Assembly (NCBI GenBank): GCA_027484425.1
Contig: JAIXSZ010000010.1
Coordinates: forward strand, 1 to 64,000
Source: Sphingobacteriales bacterium
GTDB taxonomy: Bacteria; Bacteroidota; Bacteroidia; Chitinophagales; Chitinophagaceae
Length of the DNA stretch: 64,000 nucleotides
Direction: 5' to 3'
Shown piece by piece: positions 16,747-26,102 of this stretch. Each line of letters opens with the position of its first letter. Position 1 is the stretch's first letter. A program made the translations under genes and the position numbers. A model generated the notes under the pieces. It was not told where the DNA came from, did no database searches, and saw only the letters and a program-made list of their open reading frames with translations.

Positions 16747-17487
16747 TTGGGAAACACAAAACTGCATATACTGGCCATAGCGGCGCATCCAGACGATATA
16801 GAACTGGGATGTGCTGGCACACTAATAAAACATGCACAAGCCGGGCAGGCTGTAGGCATAATAGACCTCACAGAGGGCGAACTAGGCACTAGAGGCACAG
16901 TAGCCAAACGCTATGAAGAGGCAGCAAATGCAGCCAAAGTAATGGGGTTAGTGGCAAGAGAGAATGCAAGGATGGCCGATGGCTTTTTTGTGAATGATAA
17001 AGAACATCAGTTACATCTTATCAGTTTTATACGTCACTACAGGCCCGAAATAGTAATAGCCAATGCTCTTGAAGACCGTCACCCAGATCACAGAAAAGGC
17101 GGAAGACTCATAGCAGATGCTTGTTTTTTGTCGGGTCTAATAAAGATTGCTACACAACGGGATGGTTTTGCTCAGCAGCCTTGGCGGCCTAAACGTGTGT
17201 ACCATATGATACAAGACCGGATAATGGAGCCTACGTTTATTGTAGATATTACTGATACCTTCGATGCAAAGATGGAAGCAATAAAATGTTACACCAGTCA
17301 GTTTCACAATCCCGATTCTCGTGAGCCAGTCACCTATATATCTACAGGGCAGTTTATGAGAGATGTTGCCAGCCGCGATGCCCTGATGGGCAAAAGAATA
17401 GGTACCCGTTATGCTGAAGGCTTTGTAAGCGAAAATATACCAGGTTTAAGCAGTTTAGATGCAATTATACTGCCCGAATTGCCCTAA
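16747..17487 (+). CDS. bshB1: Bacillithiol deacetylase BshB1
   Basis: A 246-aa LmbE/PIG-L zinc deacetylase that removes the acetyl group from N-acetylglucosaminyl-malate in bacillithiol synthesis. Key motifs are AHPDDIELGC (His14, Asp16, Asp17) and EDRHPDHRKGG. The C-terminal FHNPDSREPVTYI and RYAEGF are typical of BshB1. The start must be TTG at 16747, because TAA lies immediately upstream in this frame. The ATG at 16722 is in another frame; a frameshift in the first codons of a relative's gene cannot be excluded. Confidence 0.88.
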   Translation: MGNTKLHILAIAAHPDDIELGCAGTLIKHAQAGQAVGIIDLTEGELGTRGTVAKRYEEAANAAKVMGLVARENARMADGFFVNDKEHQLHLISFIRHYRPEIVIANALEDRHPDHRKGGRLIADACFLSGLIKIATQRDGFAQQPWRPKRVYHMIQDRIMEPTFIVDITDTFDAKMEAIKCYTSQFHNPDSREPVTYISTGQFMRDVASRDALMGKRIGTRYAEGFVSENIPGLSSLDAIILPELP

Positions 17488-17577
17488 AAACTAGTACATT
17501 TGCAGCAAGTGTAGAAAATAGAACAGAAAATGTTTACTTTTTTTGTCTTTTTATTTTTTAGTTTTAATTTTTACACT

Positions 17578-17585
17578 TACCTTTG
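17578..17585 (+). promoter_or_regulatory. -7 element of the rpmB operon
   Basis: TACCTTTG, a full TAnnTTTG match, lies 25 nt before the L28 start within a T-rich region. No TTTG occurs at the normal -33 distance. Confidence 0.5.
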
Positions 17586-17610
17586 CAGTCCCAAAAAAAT
17601 ATAAAAAATC

Positions 17611-17847
17611 ATGGCTCGCGTTTGTCAGGTAACAGGTAGAAAACCAGTTGTAGGTCATAAAGTATCTTTCTCTAACAAGAAAGCAAAGCGTCGTTTTTTG
17701 CCAAATTTGCAAACTAAACGTTTCTTTCTTCCAGAAGAAGATCGTTGGGTTTCTTTGAAGCTGTCTACAGATGCTATCCGTACTATCAATAAGAATGGAT
17801 TGCTTGCAACAATCAAGGAACTACGTGCAAAAGGAGTAACTATCTAA
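17611..17847 (+). CDS. rpmB: Ribosomal protein bL28
   Basis: A 78-aa large-subunit protein starting [20 protein letters not shown], with the conserved [18 protein letters not shown] segment. It heads the L28-L33-DUF4295 operon, with 32 bp to the next gene. Confidence 0.97.
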   Translation: MARVCQVTGRKPVVGHKVSFSNKKAKRRFLPNLQTKRFFLPEEDRWVSLKLSTDAIRTINKNGLLATIKELRAKGVTI

Positions 17848-17879
17848 ATTTCGCTCAAGAAAAGTAAACACATCATAAA

Positions 17880-18062
17880 ATGGCTAAAAAAGGAAACCGC
17901 GTTCAGGTAATAATGGAATGCACCGAGCATAAAAATAGTGGTATGCCAGGTACAAGCCGCTATATAACTACTAAGAACAAAAAAACTACTACTGAGCGCT
18001 TGGAACTCAAAAAATACAACCCGATTCTGAAAAGAGTCACTGTTCACAAAGAAATTAAATAA
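17880..18062 (+). CDS. rpmG: Ribosomal protein bL33
   Basis: A 60-aa large-subunit protein ([21 protein letters not shown], then [21 protein letters not shown]). It lacks the CxxC pairs of zinc-binding forms, having only one Cys, so it is the zinc-free type. It is in operon with L28. Confidence 0.96.
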   Translation: MAKKGNRVQVIMECTEHKNSGMPGTSRYITTKNKKTTTERLELKKYNPILKRVTVHKEIK

Positions 18063-18082
18063 TCAGCTAAAAATACTACGCA

Positions 18083-18256
18083 ATGGCAAAAGCAGCTAAA
18101 ACCGCGATTAAAAAAGACCCTAAACAGGCAGCGGAAGCTAAGAACTACACCAAAGTTATTAAGGCTGTTCGCAGTCCTAAGTCTGGTGCTTATACCTTCA
18201 AAGAGGGTATGGTTCATAAGGATAAAGTAAAAGATTTTTTGGCTAATATCAAGTAG
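18083..18256 (+). CDS. DUF4295 small basic protein
   Basis: A 57-aa lysine-rich protein, MAKAAKTAIKKDPKQAAEAK then NYTKVIKAVRSPKSGAYTFK. Bacteroidota commonly keep such a DUF4295 gene right after L28 and L33, as here (20-bp gap), which suggests a ribosome-associated role. The function is not established. A clear terminator follows. Confidence 0.9.
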   Translation: MAKAAKTAIKKDPKQAAEAKNYTKVIKAVRSPKSGAYTFKEGMVHKDKVKDFLANIK

Positions 18257-18305
18257 TCGAAACCCATAACTACGTACTTGTACCTAGTTGTCAAATATAT
18301 TTTTC

Positions 18306-18330
18306 AGCCACTCGTAAGAGTGGCTTTTTT
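18306..18330 (+). terminator. Terminator of the rpmB operon
   Basis: AGCCACTC (18306-18313) pairs with GAGTGGCT (18318-18325) around a GTAA loop, followed by six T residues. Confidence 0.85.
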
Positions 18331-18409
18331 GCAATATTCTTTATCCAACTTATTCAGTAGTAGTTATTGCTATCACAATGCACTATGCTACTCATTTATT
18401 AAGTAAAGT

Positions 18410-19018
18410 ATGCTTACACATTTTATAGTTCTTCCGCTTACTTGTGCATTTGTAGCATGGCTAAGTGTTTATAGTGTTTTCTACTTTATGTTGTATCCAG
18501 TACAGCCTACCAGTATTCTAGGGATTAGGGTACAAGGATTTCTATTGGGCAACAAGCAGCAGATAGCTGCTTACATAGGCACTGCGGTGGCTAATGAATT
18601 AAAAAACTCAGGCGAGGCATTGGTAGGCACACTAGTAGGTGGAAATTCATTGCAGTCGGTTCATCCCATGATAGCAGCCCATCTGGATACTTTTCTGCGC
18701 GTGAAGCTCAAAGAAAAGATGCCCGTTATAGCTGCTTTTATTGGAGAAAGCACTATTCTGAAGCTGAAAGAAGGTATGATGGAAGAGATCGCAGTATTGC
18801 TACCAGAAGTTATAGCCAGTTACACAGGTCAGGTGGTGGCACATCCCAGCATCAGTACTTACATCACACAACGCATCAATGCCGTTCCCTACGAAACTAT
18901 CGTCAATTCCATTCCTCCGCAACTAAAAAAAATGCTTGCTACGGTGCCGCTATACGCTGGTATTGTAGGTGGTGCATTAGGTGCACTGGTGGCATGTGTA
19001 TGGCATATGTCTATGTAA
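18410..19018 (+). CDS. DUF445 family membrane protein
   Basis: A 202-aa protein with a hydrophobic helix at each end (about residues 5-27 and 178-200). The middle has the DUF445 pattern: LGIRVQGFLLGNKQQIAAYIGTAVANEL, followed by amphipathic helices. DUF445 (YheB-like) proteins are membrane proteins of unknown role. It is a single gene. Confidence 0.8.
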   Translation: MLTHFIVLPLTCAFVAWLSVYSVFYFMLYPVQPTSILGIRVQGFLLGNKQQIAAYIGTAVANELKNSGEALVGTLVGGNSLQSVHPMIAAHLDTFLRVKLKEKMPVIAAFIGESTILKLKEGMMEEIAVLLPEVIASYTGQVVAHPSISTYITQRINAVPYETIVNSIPPQLKKMLATVPLYAGIVGGALGALVACVWHMSM

Positions 19019-19336
19019 GTCAAAAAGGATTTGCTTGCAGTTAGTTTCATCATAATATCATTCCGGTATGCTCCATGTTGCCGAGATTTTTCTTTTCTGT
19101 GAAGTTTTTTTATAAAAATCTTAGCATTCACCCAAGATTTTATCTTTCTGTTACGTCTTTATTGATATAAGGTGTATTTTCAAGCTTTGTTAATTTCAGT
19201 GGCTACAACAAATCATACAACATAATACCGGTTAACTGTGTGATTGTCTATGTTTAGGATACTGTAAGATTCGTTTTGCTGGAATATGCGCTCTTAGTAG
19301 GAAAATTTAGTTTGTAAACTCACAAAATATTTTCGG
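19019..19336. other. Intergenic before the M43 protease
   Basis: No gene seen. A weak 8-bp stem, AAAATCTT (19115-19122) with AAGATTTT (19134-19141), could be a poor terminator for the DUF445 gene. No clear TAnnTTTG promoter was found before the protease. Confidence 0.4.
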
Positions 19337-21616
19337 ATGAAAAAAATCCTTTTACTCTTAGCTACCGCATTAGCAGCACAAAGTGGCTACGCACAAATAC
19401 AACCCTGTGGTACAGATGAGATGCGCCAGCAATTGTTGGCAGAGCATCCTGAGTTGTTACAATTTGAAGCCGAGCTCGAAAAACAACTAGAAGCAGGTAT
19501 GCGCCAATTCGACTTCAGAACTGCTGCAAAAACTACCGCTGTCGACCAAACTGATAACCCTAACTTCTGGTACGACATACCAATTGTTATCCACATCATT
19601 CACGATTACAACCCCTATAGCACCAGCACATTTAATGGTGACTACATACCAGACGACTTCATTTTTAAGACAGTGAATGACTGGAACATCGTTTTTGCTA
19701 AAAAGAATGCAGATACTGCTGATGTGATACCACCATTCAAAAAGTATATTGGCAATGCACGTATCAGGTTGCATTTAGCTACCAAAGACCCAAATGGTAA
19801 TCCTACCAAGGGTATCACTCGTCGCAGATCTTACCTCACCTACAATGGTGGTAACGATGCTAAGTTCGACGGCTGGTCACCTACTTCATACATAAACCTA
19901 TGGTTTATCAATAAAATGAGCGCAGCCAACAATAATGCTGCAGCTTATGCCTACAAACCTGCTGCTGCTACCTACATTCCGTTTTATGATGGTGTAATAT
20001 CGCTGGCTGGTTATATGAACAATGGCTCTAAAACAATGCCACACGAGCTAGGTCATGTACTGAATCTGAGCCATACTTGGGGAGACAACAATCAGCCTGG
20101 TAACGCTTGTGGCGATGATAATGTGGATGATACACCACCCACAAGGGGGCATCCTACTACTGGATGTACTTTTGCCAGCCTGTACGATACGGTTTGTTGT
20201 ACTAACTATTATAAGTTGTATACTAACGCACTAGGTGAGTTATACATTGTCAACTACCCCGACACCGCCAATTCGCAAAATATCATGGACTACACCTATT
20301 GCGATAAGATGTTTACAAAAGGCCAGGTGTACAGAATGCATCAGGCGCTGAATAGCAACATCGCAGGTAGAAACAATCTGTGGGATAGTACCAATCTGGT
20401 AATGACTGGTGCCCTCATGCCTATGCCCGATCTCAAGCCTATACCAGACTTCAGTGTCGTAAATATAAGCGGTGGTAGTTACTTGGCTAAGAATGCCAAC
20501 TTTGCTTTCCCCGACAAAGAGATTAGGTTCATCAACCAAACCCAAAACGATACACTCGACGCGCTCAACTGGACATTCACCAATGGTGCTTCATCGCCTA
20601 CATCTACCTCTACCACCAATTTCACCAACTCTTTTTCTGAGCCAGGTTGGGTTACTGTTACCATGAAGGCTACTGGTAATAACACCGGTGATACTACAGT
20701 AGTGTTTGATAAGAGTGTATACGTTACAGAGCGTACAGGTTACAATACCGTTGCAGGATACTTTCAGGAGTTCAACGAAAGTGGCGACCGTAACAAGTGG
20801 CCTATGTTCAACTATTACAACAATGAATTTAAATGGCAGTACGCCAGTGTAGGTGCGTTCGACAATGCATCGCTGATGTACAAAGGATATGACGAAAGAG
20901 TTACCGCTACTTCTAGTCCTATCACTGGTTCTCCCAAGGGCGACTTTGACGATGTGTTCAGTTTGCCTGTAGACCTTACTGGTTGGGGTGGTGCTTGCAA
21001 TCTTAACTTCTTCTATTCAGGTGCTTCTCGTTCCAGCATATCTACTGCTATCAACGATTCTTTATTCATAGACTATACCATAAATAAAGGCACAACATGG
21101 ACCAGCTTGGCTAAACTGGGCAAAAGTGATTTGTTTAACAAAGGAACAATAACTACTCCATATACGCCTACCTCTACAGCCGACTGGGAACCCAAGACCA
21201 TTGCTTTACCCACAGCCGCTATCACCAACTATACCACTTTTAGGTTCCGTTACAAGCCCGGTGCTGGCTCTAATGGTGTAACTAGTAGCGGCAATAATTT
21301 TTACATGGATAGGATACACTTCGCATCTTGGCCAGCTAGTGCATCTGACATAAAAGCTGGTGTAGCCAGTGTGGCTATAGTGCCCAATCCTACAGTGGGT
21401 GATGCATGGGTTATAGTGAGCGATGCTACCAATACTACTGCTGCTATTACTGTTACAGACATAACTGGCAAAGTAGTGTACAGCGCTGAGCAAGCAGTAA
21501 AAGGTACTCAGGCACGTATACTCATACCATCTGCTCACATAGCTGCCAAAGGTATATACCTTATACAGACTGTTACTGGCAGCCAAATGAATACACAGAA
21601 GTTGGTAGTGTATTAA
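19337..21616 (+). CDS. T9SS-secreted M43 zinc metalloprotease
   Basis: A 759-aa exported protease with signal peptide MKKILLLLATALAAQSGYAQ. The zinc site is PHELGHVLNLSHTWG (HExxHxxxxxH), then CGDDNVDDTPPT and the Met-turn region NIMDYTYCDKMFT, as in cytophagalysin/pappalysin (M43) proteins. Around residues 350-460 there is a PKD-like domain, followed by a beta-rich domain (~470-680) and a C-terminal T9SS sorting domain (AIVPNPTVGDAWVI to the end). It should be secreted and digest extracellular protein. A single gene with its own terminator. Confidence 0.9.
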   Translation: MKKILLLLATALAAQSGYAQIQPCGTDEMRQQLLAEHPELLQFEAELEKQLEAGMRQFDFRTAAKTTAVDQTDNPNFWYDIPIVIHIIHDYNPYSTSTFNGDYIPDDFIFKTVNDWNIVFAKKNADTADVIPPFKKYIGNARIRLHLATKDPNGNPTKGITRRRSYLTYNGGNDAKFDGWSPTSYINLWFINKMSAANNNAAAYAYKPAAATYIPFYDGVISLAGYMNNGSKTMPHELGHVLNLSHTWGDNNQPGNACGDDNVDDTPPTRGHPTTGCTFASLYDTVCCTNYYKLYTNALGELYIVNYPDTANSQNIMDYTYCDKMFTKGQVYRMHQALNSNIAGRNNLWDSTNLVMTGALMPMPDLKPIPDFSVVNISGGSYLAKNANFAFPDKEIRFINQTQNDTLDALNWTFTNGASSPTSTSTTNFTNSFSEPGWVTVTMKATGNNTGDTTVVFDKSVYVTERTGYNTVAGYFQEFNESGDRNKWPMFNYYNNEFKWQYASVGAFDNASLMYKGYDERVTATSSPITGSPKGDFDDVFSLPVDLTGWGGACNLNFFYSGASRSSISTAINDSLFIDYTINKGTTWTSLAKLGKSDLFNKGTITTPYTPTSTADWEPKTIALPTAAITNYTTFRFRYKPGAGSNGVTSSGNNFYMDRIHFASWPASASDIKAGVASVAIVPNPTVGDAWVIVSDATNTTAAITVTDITGKVVYSAEQAVKGTQARILIPSAHIAAKGIYLIQTVTGSQMNTQKLVVY

Positions 21617-21638
21617 TTTTGATGAATAATAAATTTAT

Positions 21639-21680
21639 AGCGGCAACACTCAGCTTAAGTGTTGCCGCTTTCTTTTTTTC
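21639..21680 (+). terminator. Terminator after the M43 protease
   Basis: A perfect 12-bp stem, AGCGGCAACACT (21639-21650) with AGTGTTGCCGCT (21658-21669), followed by a T-rich run. Confidence 0.9.
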
Positions 21681-21682
21681 TT

Positions 21683-21710
21683 TTTGTTAATGTTTACAGG
21701 TATATCTTTG
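21683..21710 (+). promoter_or_regulatory. Promoter of ftsE
   Basis: TTTG at 21683-21686, a 16-bp spacer and TATCTTTG at 21703-21710, 5 nt before the chosen ATG, so the mRNA would be nearly leaderless unless the start is the ATG at 21752. Confidence 0.5.
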
Positions 21711-21715
21711 TGAAT

Positions 21716-22432
21716 ATGGATTATCAGATCGAGCCAACACAAACTGAATCAATGAATATTGTGACATTGATGCAGGCAAATATATATCAGGGTAGCAGCC
21801 TTGTGCTAAATAATGTAAATCTCGAAGTAGATAAAGGTGAGTTTATTTACATGATCGGCAAGACCGGTACGGGTAAGTCTAGCTTGCTGAAAACACTGTA
21901 TGGCGACCTATATCTGAAAGAAGGGGAGGGTAATGTAGCAGGCTTTAACCTTAAAGAACTCACTTGGCAAAAGATTCCATTGTTGCGCAGAAATCTGGGC
22001 ATCGTTTTTCAGGATTTCAGACTGCTTACAGACAGAGATGTGTATGACAATCTGGAGTTTGTGCTGAAGGCTACCGGCTGGAAAGACAAAGTGATGATGC
22101 GCGAAAAAATAGAAAATGTACTGGCAAAAGTGGGTCTGAAGAACAAGGGTAGTAAGATGCCTTATGAGATGTCGGGTGGCGAACAGCAGCGGGTAGATAT
22201 TGCCCGTGCATTGCTCAATAATCCTAAACTCATTCTCGCTGACGAACCTACCGGAAATCTGGACCCCGATACTACCGATGAAATCATGCAGTTGTTGTTC
22301 AATATCTGTCGCGATTTCCAAACCGCTTTTATTATGGCTACACACGACTATGGTATTATACAGAAATATCCTGCCAGAGTTGTGCGCATAGAGCATGGCC
22401 AGGTAAAAGAAATAAGCGCAGCAGGGGTGTAA
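21716..22432 (+). CDS. ftsE: Cell-division ABC ATPase FtsE
   Basis: A 238-aa ABC ATPase, partner of FtsX in controlling peptidoglycan hydrolysis at division. Walker A is GKTGTGKSS (residues 48-56), the signature is MSGGEQQRVDIARALL and Walker B is LILADEPTGNLDP. The NLGIVFQDFRLL region fits FtsE. The internal ATG at 21752 (MNIVTLMQANIYQGS) is an alternative start nearer the family norm. No ftsX is adjacent. Confidence 0.85.
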   Translation: MDYQIEPTQTESMNIVTLMQANIYQGSSLVLNNVNLEVDKGEFIYMIGKTGTGKSSLLKTLYGDLYLKEGEGNVAGFNLKELTWQKIPLLRRNLGIVFQDFRLLTDRDVYDNLEFVLKATGWKDKVMMREKIENVLAKVGLKNKGSKMPYEMSGGEQQRVDIARALLNNPKLILADEPTGNLDPDTTDEIMQLLFNICRDFQTAFIMATHDYGIIQKYPARVVRIEHGQVKEISAAGV

Positions 22433-22484
22433 AATTCAAAATTTAAATTTTCAAAAGCTTTCAGTTTTTTCTAGATATAGCACT

Positions 22485-23030
22485 ATGAATAAGTTATTTA
22501 CTTTTTTGGTACTAGTATTACTTGCCACAACCTCCTGCAAAAAAAAGCAAGCAGATATTCTGTCCAAAATCGCTAAAAACACCCAGCAAATAAACAGTAA
22601 ACTGAAAGAATATACCCTAAAGCAGGCAGATGATATAGTGTCAGAAGATCATGGGGTAGTGATGGGATATTTCAGAGACGACGAGGCCAAAAAAGTAAGT
22701 ACTCAGCATTTTGGCACCAAAAGCCGAAGTTTCACTGATTATTACTTCGACAACGGAATGCTGATATATGTCTACAGCGAGGAGTATGTATACAACAAAC
22801 CAAATACGTACACCGAAGAGGTAGCGAGAGCAGCAAATGATAGCGATTGGTATGACGATAAGAAGACGATCATGGAAATTAACAAGTATTATTTTGATGA
22901 TAATAAGCTCATAAAATGGACCGGACCCAGTAGCAGCGATGTGCCAGTTAACATTGCAGAATTCACTCAAAGAGAACCTACTATTTTGGCGCAAGCGCTT
23001 ATAGCTCTCAAGCAGCTCGATGCACAGTAA
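22485..23030 (+). CDS. Hypothetical lipoprotein
   Basis: A 181-aa protein with a lipoprotein signal (VLVLLATTSCKKK, lipid Cys18). The rest is charged and tyrosine-rich with no family I recognise (FTDYYFDNGMLIYVYSEEYVYN, KYYFDDNKLIKW suggest beta hairpins). It follows ftsE by 52 bp and may share its transcript. Confidence 0.75.
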   Translation: MNKLFTFLVLVLLATTSCKKKQADILSKIAKNTQQINSKLKEYTLKQADDIVSEDHGVVMGYFRDDEAKKVSTQHFGTKSRSFTDYYFDNGMLIYVYSEEYVYNKPNTYTEEVARAANDSDWYDDKKTIMEINKYYFDDNKLIKWTGPSSSDVPVNIAEFTQREPTILAQALIALKQLDAQ

Positions 23031-23188
23031 TATATTGTTTCTTTTCTCTTAATTATACATGGTTTACAGAATGAGGGAACAGTCCAACTTTTGTTTTTGT
23101 GTATTTTATGTTAGCTATTTGTCCAATTAAAATCCCAAATTGTCGTACTTTTACCAGCAAGAATTTTTTGATTGATTACGTACTGCGA

Positions 23189-24106
23189 ATGTTGCAACAA
23201 GAGTCGATAGGAGCCAAACAAAATATAACTGTGTTAGCACGCTTACGTGACTATAATCAGTTGCTAAAGCCCAACCTAAGTGGTATGGTGGTGTTTAGTA
23301 GTGTCATTGGTTATCTTATGGCGCCAGGAATAGATTTTTCTTGGGGCGACTTCAGCCTTTGGCAGCGTATTGTTACACTTTTTGCAGGTGGAATGATGGT
23401 TACAGGTGGTGCCAATACCATCAACCAGATATTGGAGCGCGATAGTGACAGACTCATGAAGCGTACCCGCACTCGTCCCTTGCCTGATGGCAGAATGAGC
23501 GACACAGAGGCATGGATATTTGCCATTTCTACTGGTGTTATTGGTGCTTTATTATTAGGTTTTTATTTCACTCCCCAGGCTGGTATACTCAGTTTCATTT
23601 CTTTGTTGTTGTATGCCTTTGCATATACACCTATGAAGAAAGTACATCCTATAGCGGTTTTTATAGGCGCTATACCAGGTGCGTTACCCCCACTTATCGG
23701 TTGGGTAGCAGCTACTGGCTCTATCGATGCTGGCGGGTTCTTGTTGTTTACACTACAGTTTTTCTGGCAGTTTCCTCACTTTTGGGCTATCGCTTGGGTC
23801 GCTTTCGATGATTACAACAATGCTGGTATACGGATGTTGCCCACACGCGAGCGTGAGACAAAGTTTACTGCCATACAGTGTATGTTATACAGTTTGGTAC
23901 TGATACCAATGGCTATGTTGCCGCCTATGTTTGGCCTCACTGGCATGGGTGGCATGTGGGTATGTGTCGCTTGTGGTGTGCTTTACTTTGCAGCATCAGT
24001 AGTATTTTATTTCAAAAATGATTATAAGTCTGCCCGAAGGGTTATGTTCGCTTCTTTTATATATTTGCCTACAGTTTTGCTGGCACTTATAATAGACAAA
24101 GGATAA
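23189..24106 (+). CDS. cyoE: Protoheme IX farnesyltransferase
   Basis: A 305-aa polytopic UbiA-family prenyltransferase that makes heme O for heme-copper oxidases. The first aspartate-rich motif is NQILERDSDRLMKRTRTRPLPDG, and the second conserved region is YTPMKKVHPIAVFIGAIPGALPPLIGW. About eight to nine membrane helices. The ATG at 23189 is preferred over an upstream start at 23099, which would add 30 non-conserved residues. It heads the oxidase cluster. Confidence 0.93.
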   Translation: MLQQESIGAKQNITVLARLRDYNQLLKPNLSGMVVFSSVIGYLMAPGIDFSWGDFSLWQRIVTLFAGGMMVTGGANTINQILERDSDRLMKRTRTRPLPDGRMSDTEAWIFAISTGVIGALLLGFYFTPQAGILSFISLLLYAFAYTPMKKVHPIAVFIGAIPGALPPLIGWVAATGSIDAGGFLLFTLQFFWQFPHFWAIAWVAFDDYNNAGIRMLPTRERETKFTAIQCMLYSLVLIPMAMLPPMFGLTGMGGMWVCVACGVLYFAASVVFYFKNDYKSARRVMFASFIYLPTVLLALIIDKG

Positions 24107-24164
24107 GGGTAGACAGTTAGTACAATAATAAAGAGGGAAAGAGTAGAGGCGTAAAACAAATAAT

Positions 24165-24770
24165 ATGGAACTGACTAAGACACGTAAGAAAATACATCCA
24201 CAAAAATTTATGATGTGGGTGGCTATGGGAAGTATGTCAATGGCTTTCGCAGGCCTTACCAGCGGATATGTGGTAAGGCAGGCTCAGGGCAACTGGCGAT
24301 ATTACTCACTACCTGCTATGTTTTGGTACTCTACAATTGCCATTGTAATCAGTAGTGTCACCATGATAATGGCAGTTAAGGCCTTTAAGAACAGGGAAAT
24401 GCCAAAATACAAGATGCTGGTAAGTATCACATTGATTTTGGGCGTCATTTTTGGATTGTTGCAGTACGGCGGTTTTTATCAGCTATACCACGAGTTGCAA
24501 CAAGTAACTATCAATGGAGAAACACTAAAACAAGCTGAAACAGTAAGAATAGACGGAAATCCAAGTGAATCTTTCCTTTTTGTAATAGCTGGGCTACATT
24601 TAGTGCATCTTTTTGGTGGAATTATTGCATTATTATTTGTATTTTTCCGCGCATTTAGAAAGAACGTAAAAGTATACAGCAGCACAGGGTTAGAGATAGC
24701 GGCAACCTATTGGCACTTTGTGGATATATTGTGGGTATATTTATTTGTGTTTTTTCTGGCAAATCAATAA
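24165..24770 (+). CDS. Cytochrome c oxidase subunit III, first copy
   Basis: A 201-aa subunit III family membrane protein with about five helices. Conserved features include the SGYVVR helix end and the C-terminal AATYWHFVDILWVYLFVFF. It is shorter than the next gene, which encodes a second subunit III-type protein. Two adjacent subunit III genes are usual in Bacteroidota oxidase clusters. The product sits in the inner membrane and supports the catalytic subunit I, whose gene is not in this window. Confidence 0.88.
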   Translation: MELTKTRKKIHPQKFMMWVAMGSMSMAFAGLTSGYVVRQAQGNWRYYSLPAMFWYSTIAIVISSVTMIMAVKAFKNREMPKYKMLVSITLILGVIFGLLQYGGFYQLYHELQQVTINGETLKQAETVRIDGNPSESFLFVIAGLHLVHLFGGIIALLFVFFRAFRKNVKVYSSTGLEIAATYWHFVDILWVYLFVFFLANQ

Positions 24771-24824
24771 AAAACTTTCGAAATTCGCACCCAAATCACA
24801 ACTAACACACTTTTAAATCAGTAT

Positions 24825-25583
24825 ATGTCTCATTCAACAGTAGTAACCTCAGCTCCGAAGCAAAATTTGTGGGAAGGTGGACGTTCACCTTACAATGTCA
24901 GTTATGGCAAGATAATGATGTGGTTTTTCCTTTTATCAGATGCACTCACTTTCGGTGCATTGCTGATATCGTATGGTACCACTCGTTTCTTTAGCGCAGT
25001 ATGGCCAGACCCTAACGAAGTGTTTAAAGCGTTTCCTTTCATGCATGGGCAAAATCTTCCCCTGCTGTTTGTGAGTTTGATGACCTTCATTCTTATCATG
25101 AGTTCGGTAACTATGGTGTTAGCAGTACATGCGGGTCACTACAACGACAAAAAGAGTGTTGCAAAATGGCTACTTTGGACCATCATTGGTGGTATATGCT
25201 TCTTGGCTTGTCAGGCTTGGGAGTGGACGCACCTTCATGGCGAAATAGGTGGATTGTGGGGTACTTTTACCGACCCAGCTACCCCTACTAGCAGCTTTAG
25301 CCATTTCTTCAATCAAGACTTAGCTGGTCATGTGCTTAGTACTCAGCCAGGTATGGCTATGCAGTCTACTCACAACTTCTTCAATTACTTCTTTACTATT
25401 ACTGGTTTCCACGGTGGTCACGTTACTTCTGGTGTCGTGTTTAATATTCTTATATTGGTAAATACCGTTAACGGAGTTTATGAGCGCAGAGGTCACTACG
25501 AAATGATAGAAAAAATCGGTCTTTACTGGCACTTCGTTGATCTGGTTTGGGTATTCGTATTTACCTGCTTCTATCTGTTGTAA
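24825..25583 (+). CDS. Cytochrome c oxidase subunit III, second copy
   Basis: A 252-aa subunit III-type protein with six to seven helices. It has KIMMWFFLLSDALTFGALL, ACQAWEWTHL, FHGGHVTSGVVF and LYWHFVDLVWVFVFTCFYLL. It follows the shorter copy by 54 bp, within the cyoE-cox3-cox3-cox4-SCO operon. Confidence 0.92.
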   Translation: MSHSTVVTSAPKQNLWEGGRSPYNVSYGKIMMWFFLLSDALTFGALLISYGTTRFFSAVWPDPNEVFKAFPFMHGQNLPLLFVSLMTFILIMSSVTMVLAVHAGHYNDKKSVAKWLLWTIIGGICFLACQAWEWTHLHGEIGGLWGTFTDPATPTSSFSHFFNQDLAGHVLSTQPGMAMQSTHNFFNYFFTITGFHGGHVTSGVVFNILILVNTVNGVYERRGHYEMIEKIGLYWHFVDLVWVFVFTCFYLL

Positions 25584-25649
25584 TCTATATTTTTCACACT
25601 ATTACATTTCACAATACTATCTCAAACAAAACCACTAACAATATTTAAC

Positions 25650-26102
25650 ATGTCAGCACATCACAATACAGACAGCATACAACACCTGTACGAGGGCGAT
25701 CAGTCTAAGTTATATTCAGGGGTTATGGCTCATCATTCAGACATTAACTCTACCGAAAGCAAAACACAGATCAAAAAGATTTGGAAAGTATTTTGGATAC
25801 TTTTGGTTATTACAGTAGTAGAAGTAGGAATGGGTATGTTCTTTAGCCACAGTATTCCAAAGGCAGTGATCAACTTCCTTTTCCTTGCCCTTACTTTGCT
25901 TAAGGCTGGTTACATAGTGGCCATCTTCATGCACCTTGGCGATGAGTTCAAAGGATTTATAGCCAGTGTATTGATTCCACTGGTATTGTTTGTATGGTTT
26001 ATCATTGCATTTTTAGCAGATGGATTCTTTTGGCTGCGCATGAACAATTCATCGCCAGCTCGTGAGCAGATTGAAAACGTAGCACATTCAACAAAAAAAT
26101 GA
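25650..26102 (+). CDS. Cytochrome c oxidase subunit IV family protein
   Basis: A 150-aa membrane protein with three helices after a hydrophilic N-terminus. The core (KVFWILLVITVVEVGMGMFF, LKAGYIVAIFMHLGDE) is that of prokaryotic cytochrome c oxidase subunit IV. Its stop overlaps the SCO start by 4 bp, indicating translational coupling. Confidence 0.9.
   Translation: MSAHHNTDSIQHLYEGDQSKLYSGVMAHHSDINSTESKTQIKKIWKVFWILLVITVVEVGMGMFFSHSIPKAVINFLFLALTLLKAGYIVAIFMHLGDEFKGFIASVLIPLVLFVWFIIAFLADGFFWLRMNNSSPAREQIENVAHSTKK

Noticed and set aside
16707-16892. Alternative frame starting near ATG 16722 at the bshB1 start
   Set aside because: It gives no BshB1 sequence and only overlaps the real frame; the AHPDD motif is in the TTG-16747 frame.
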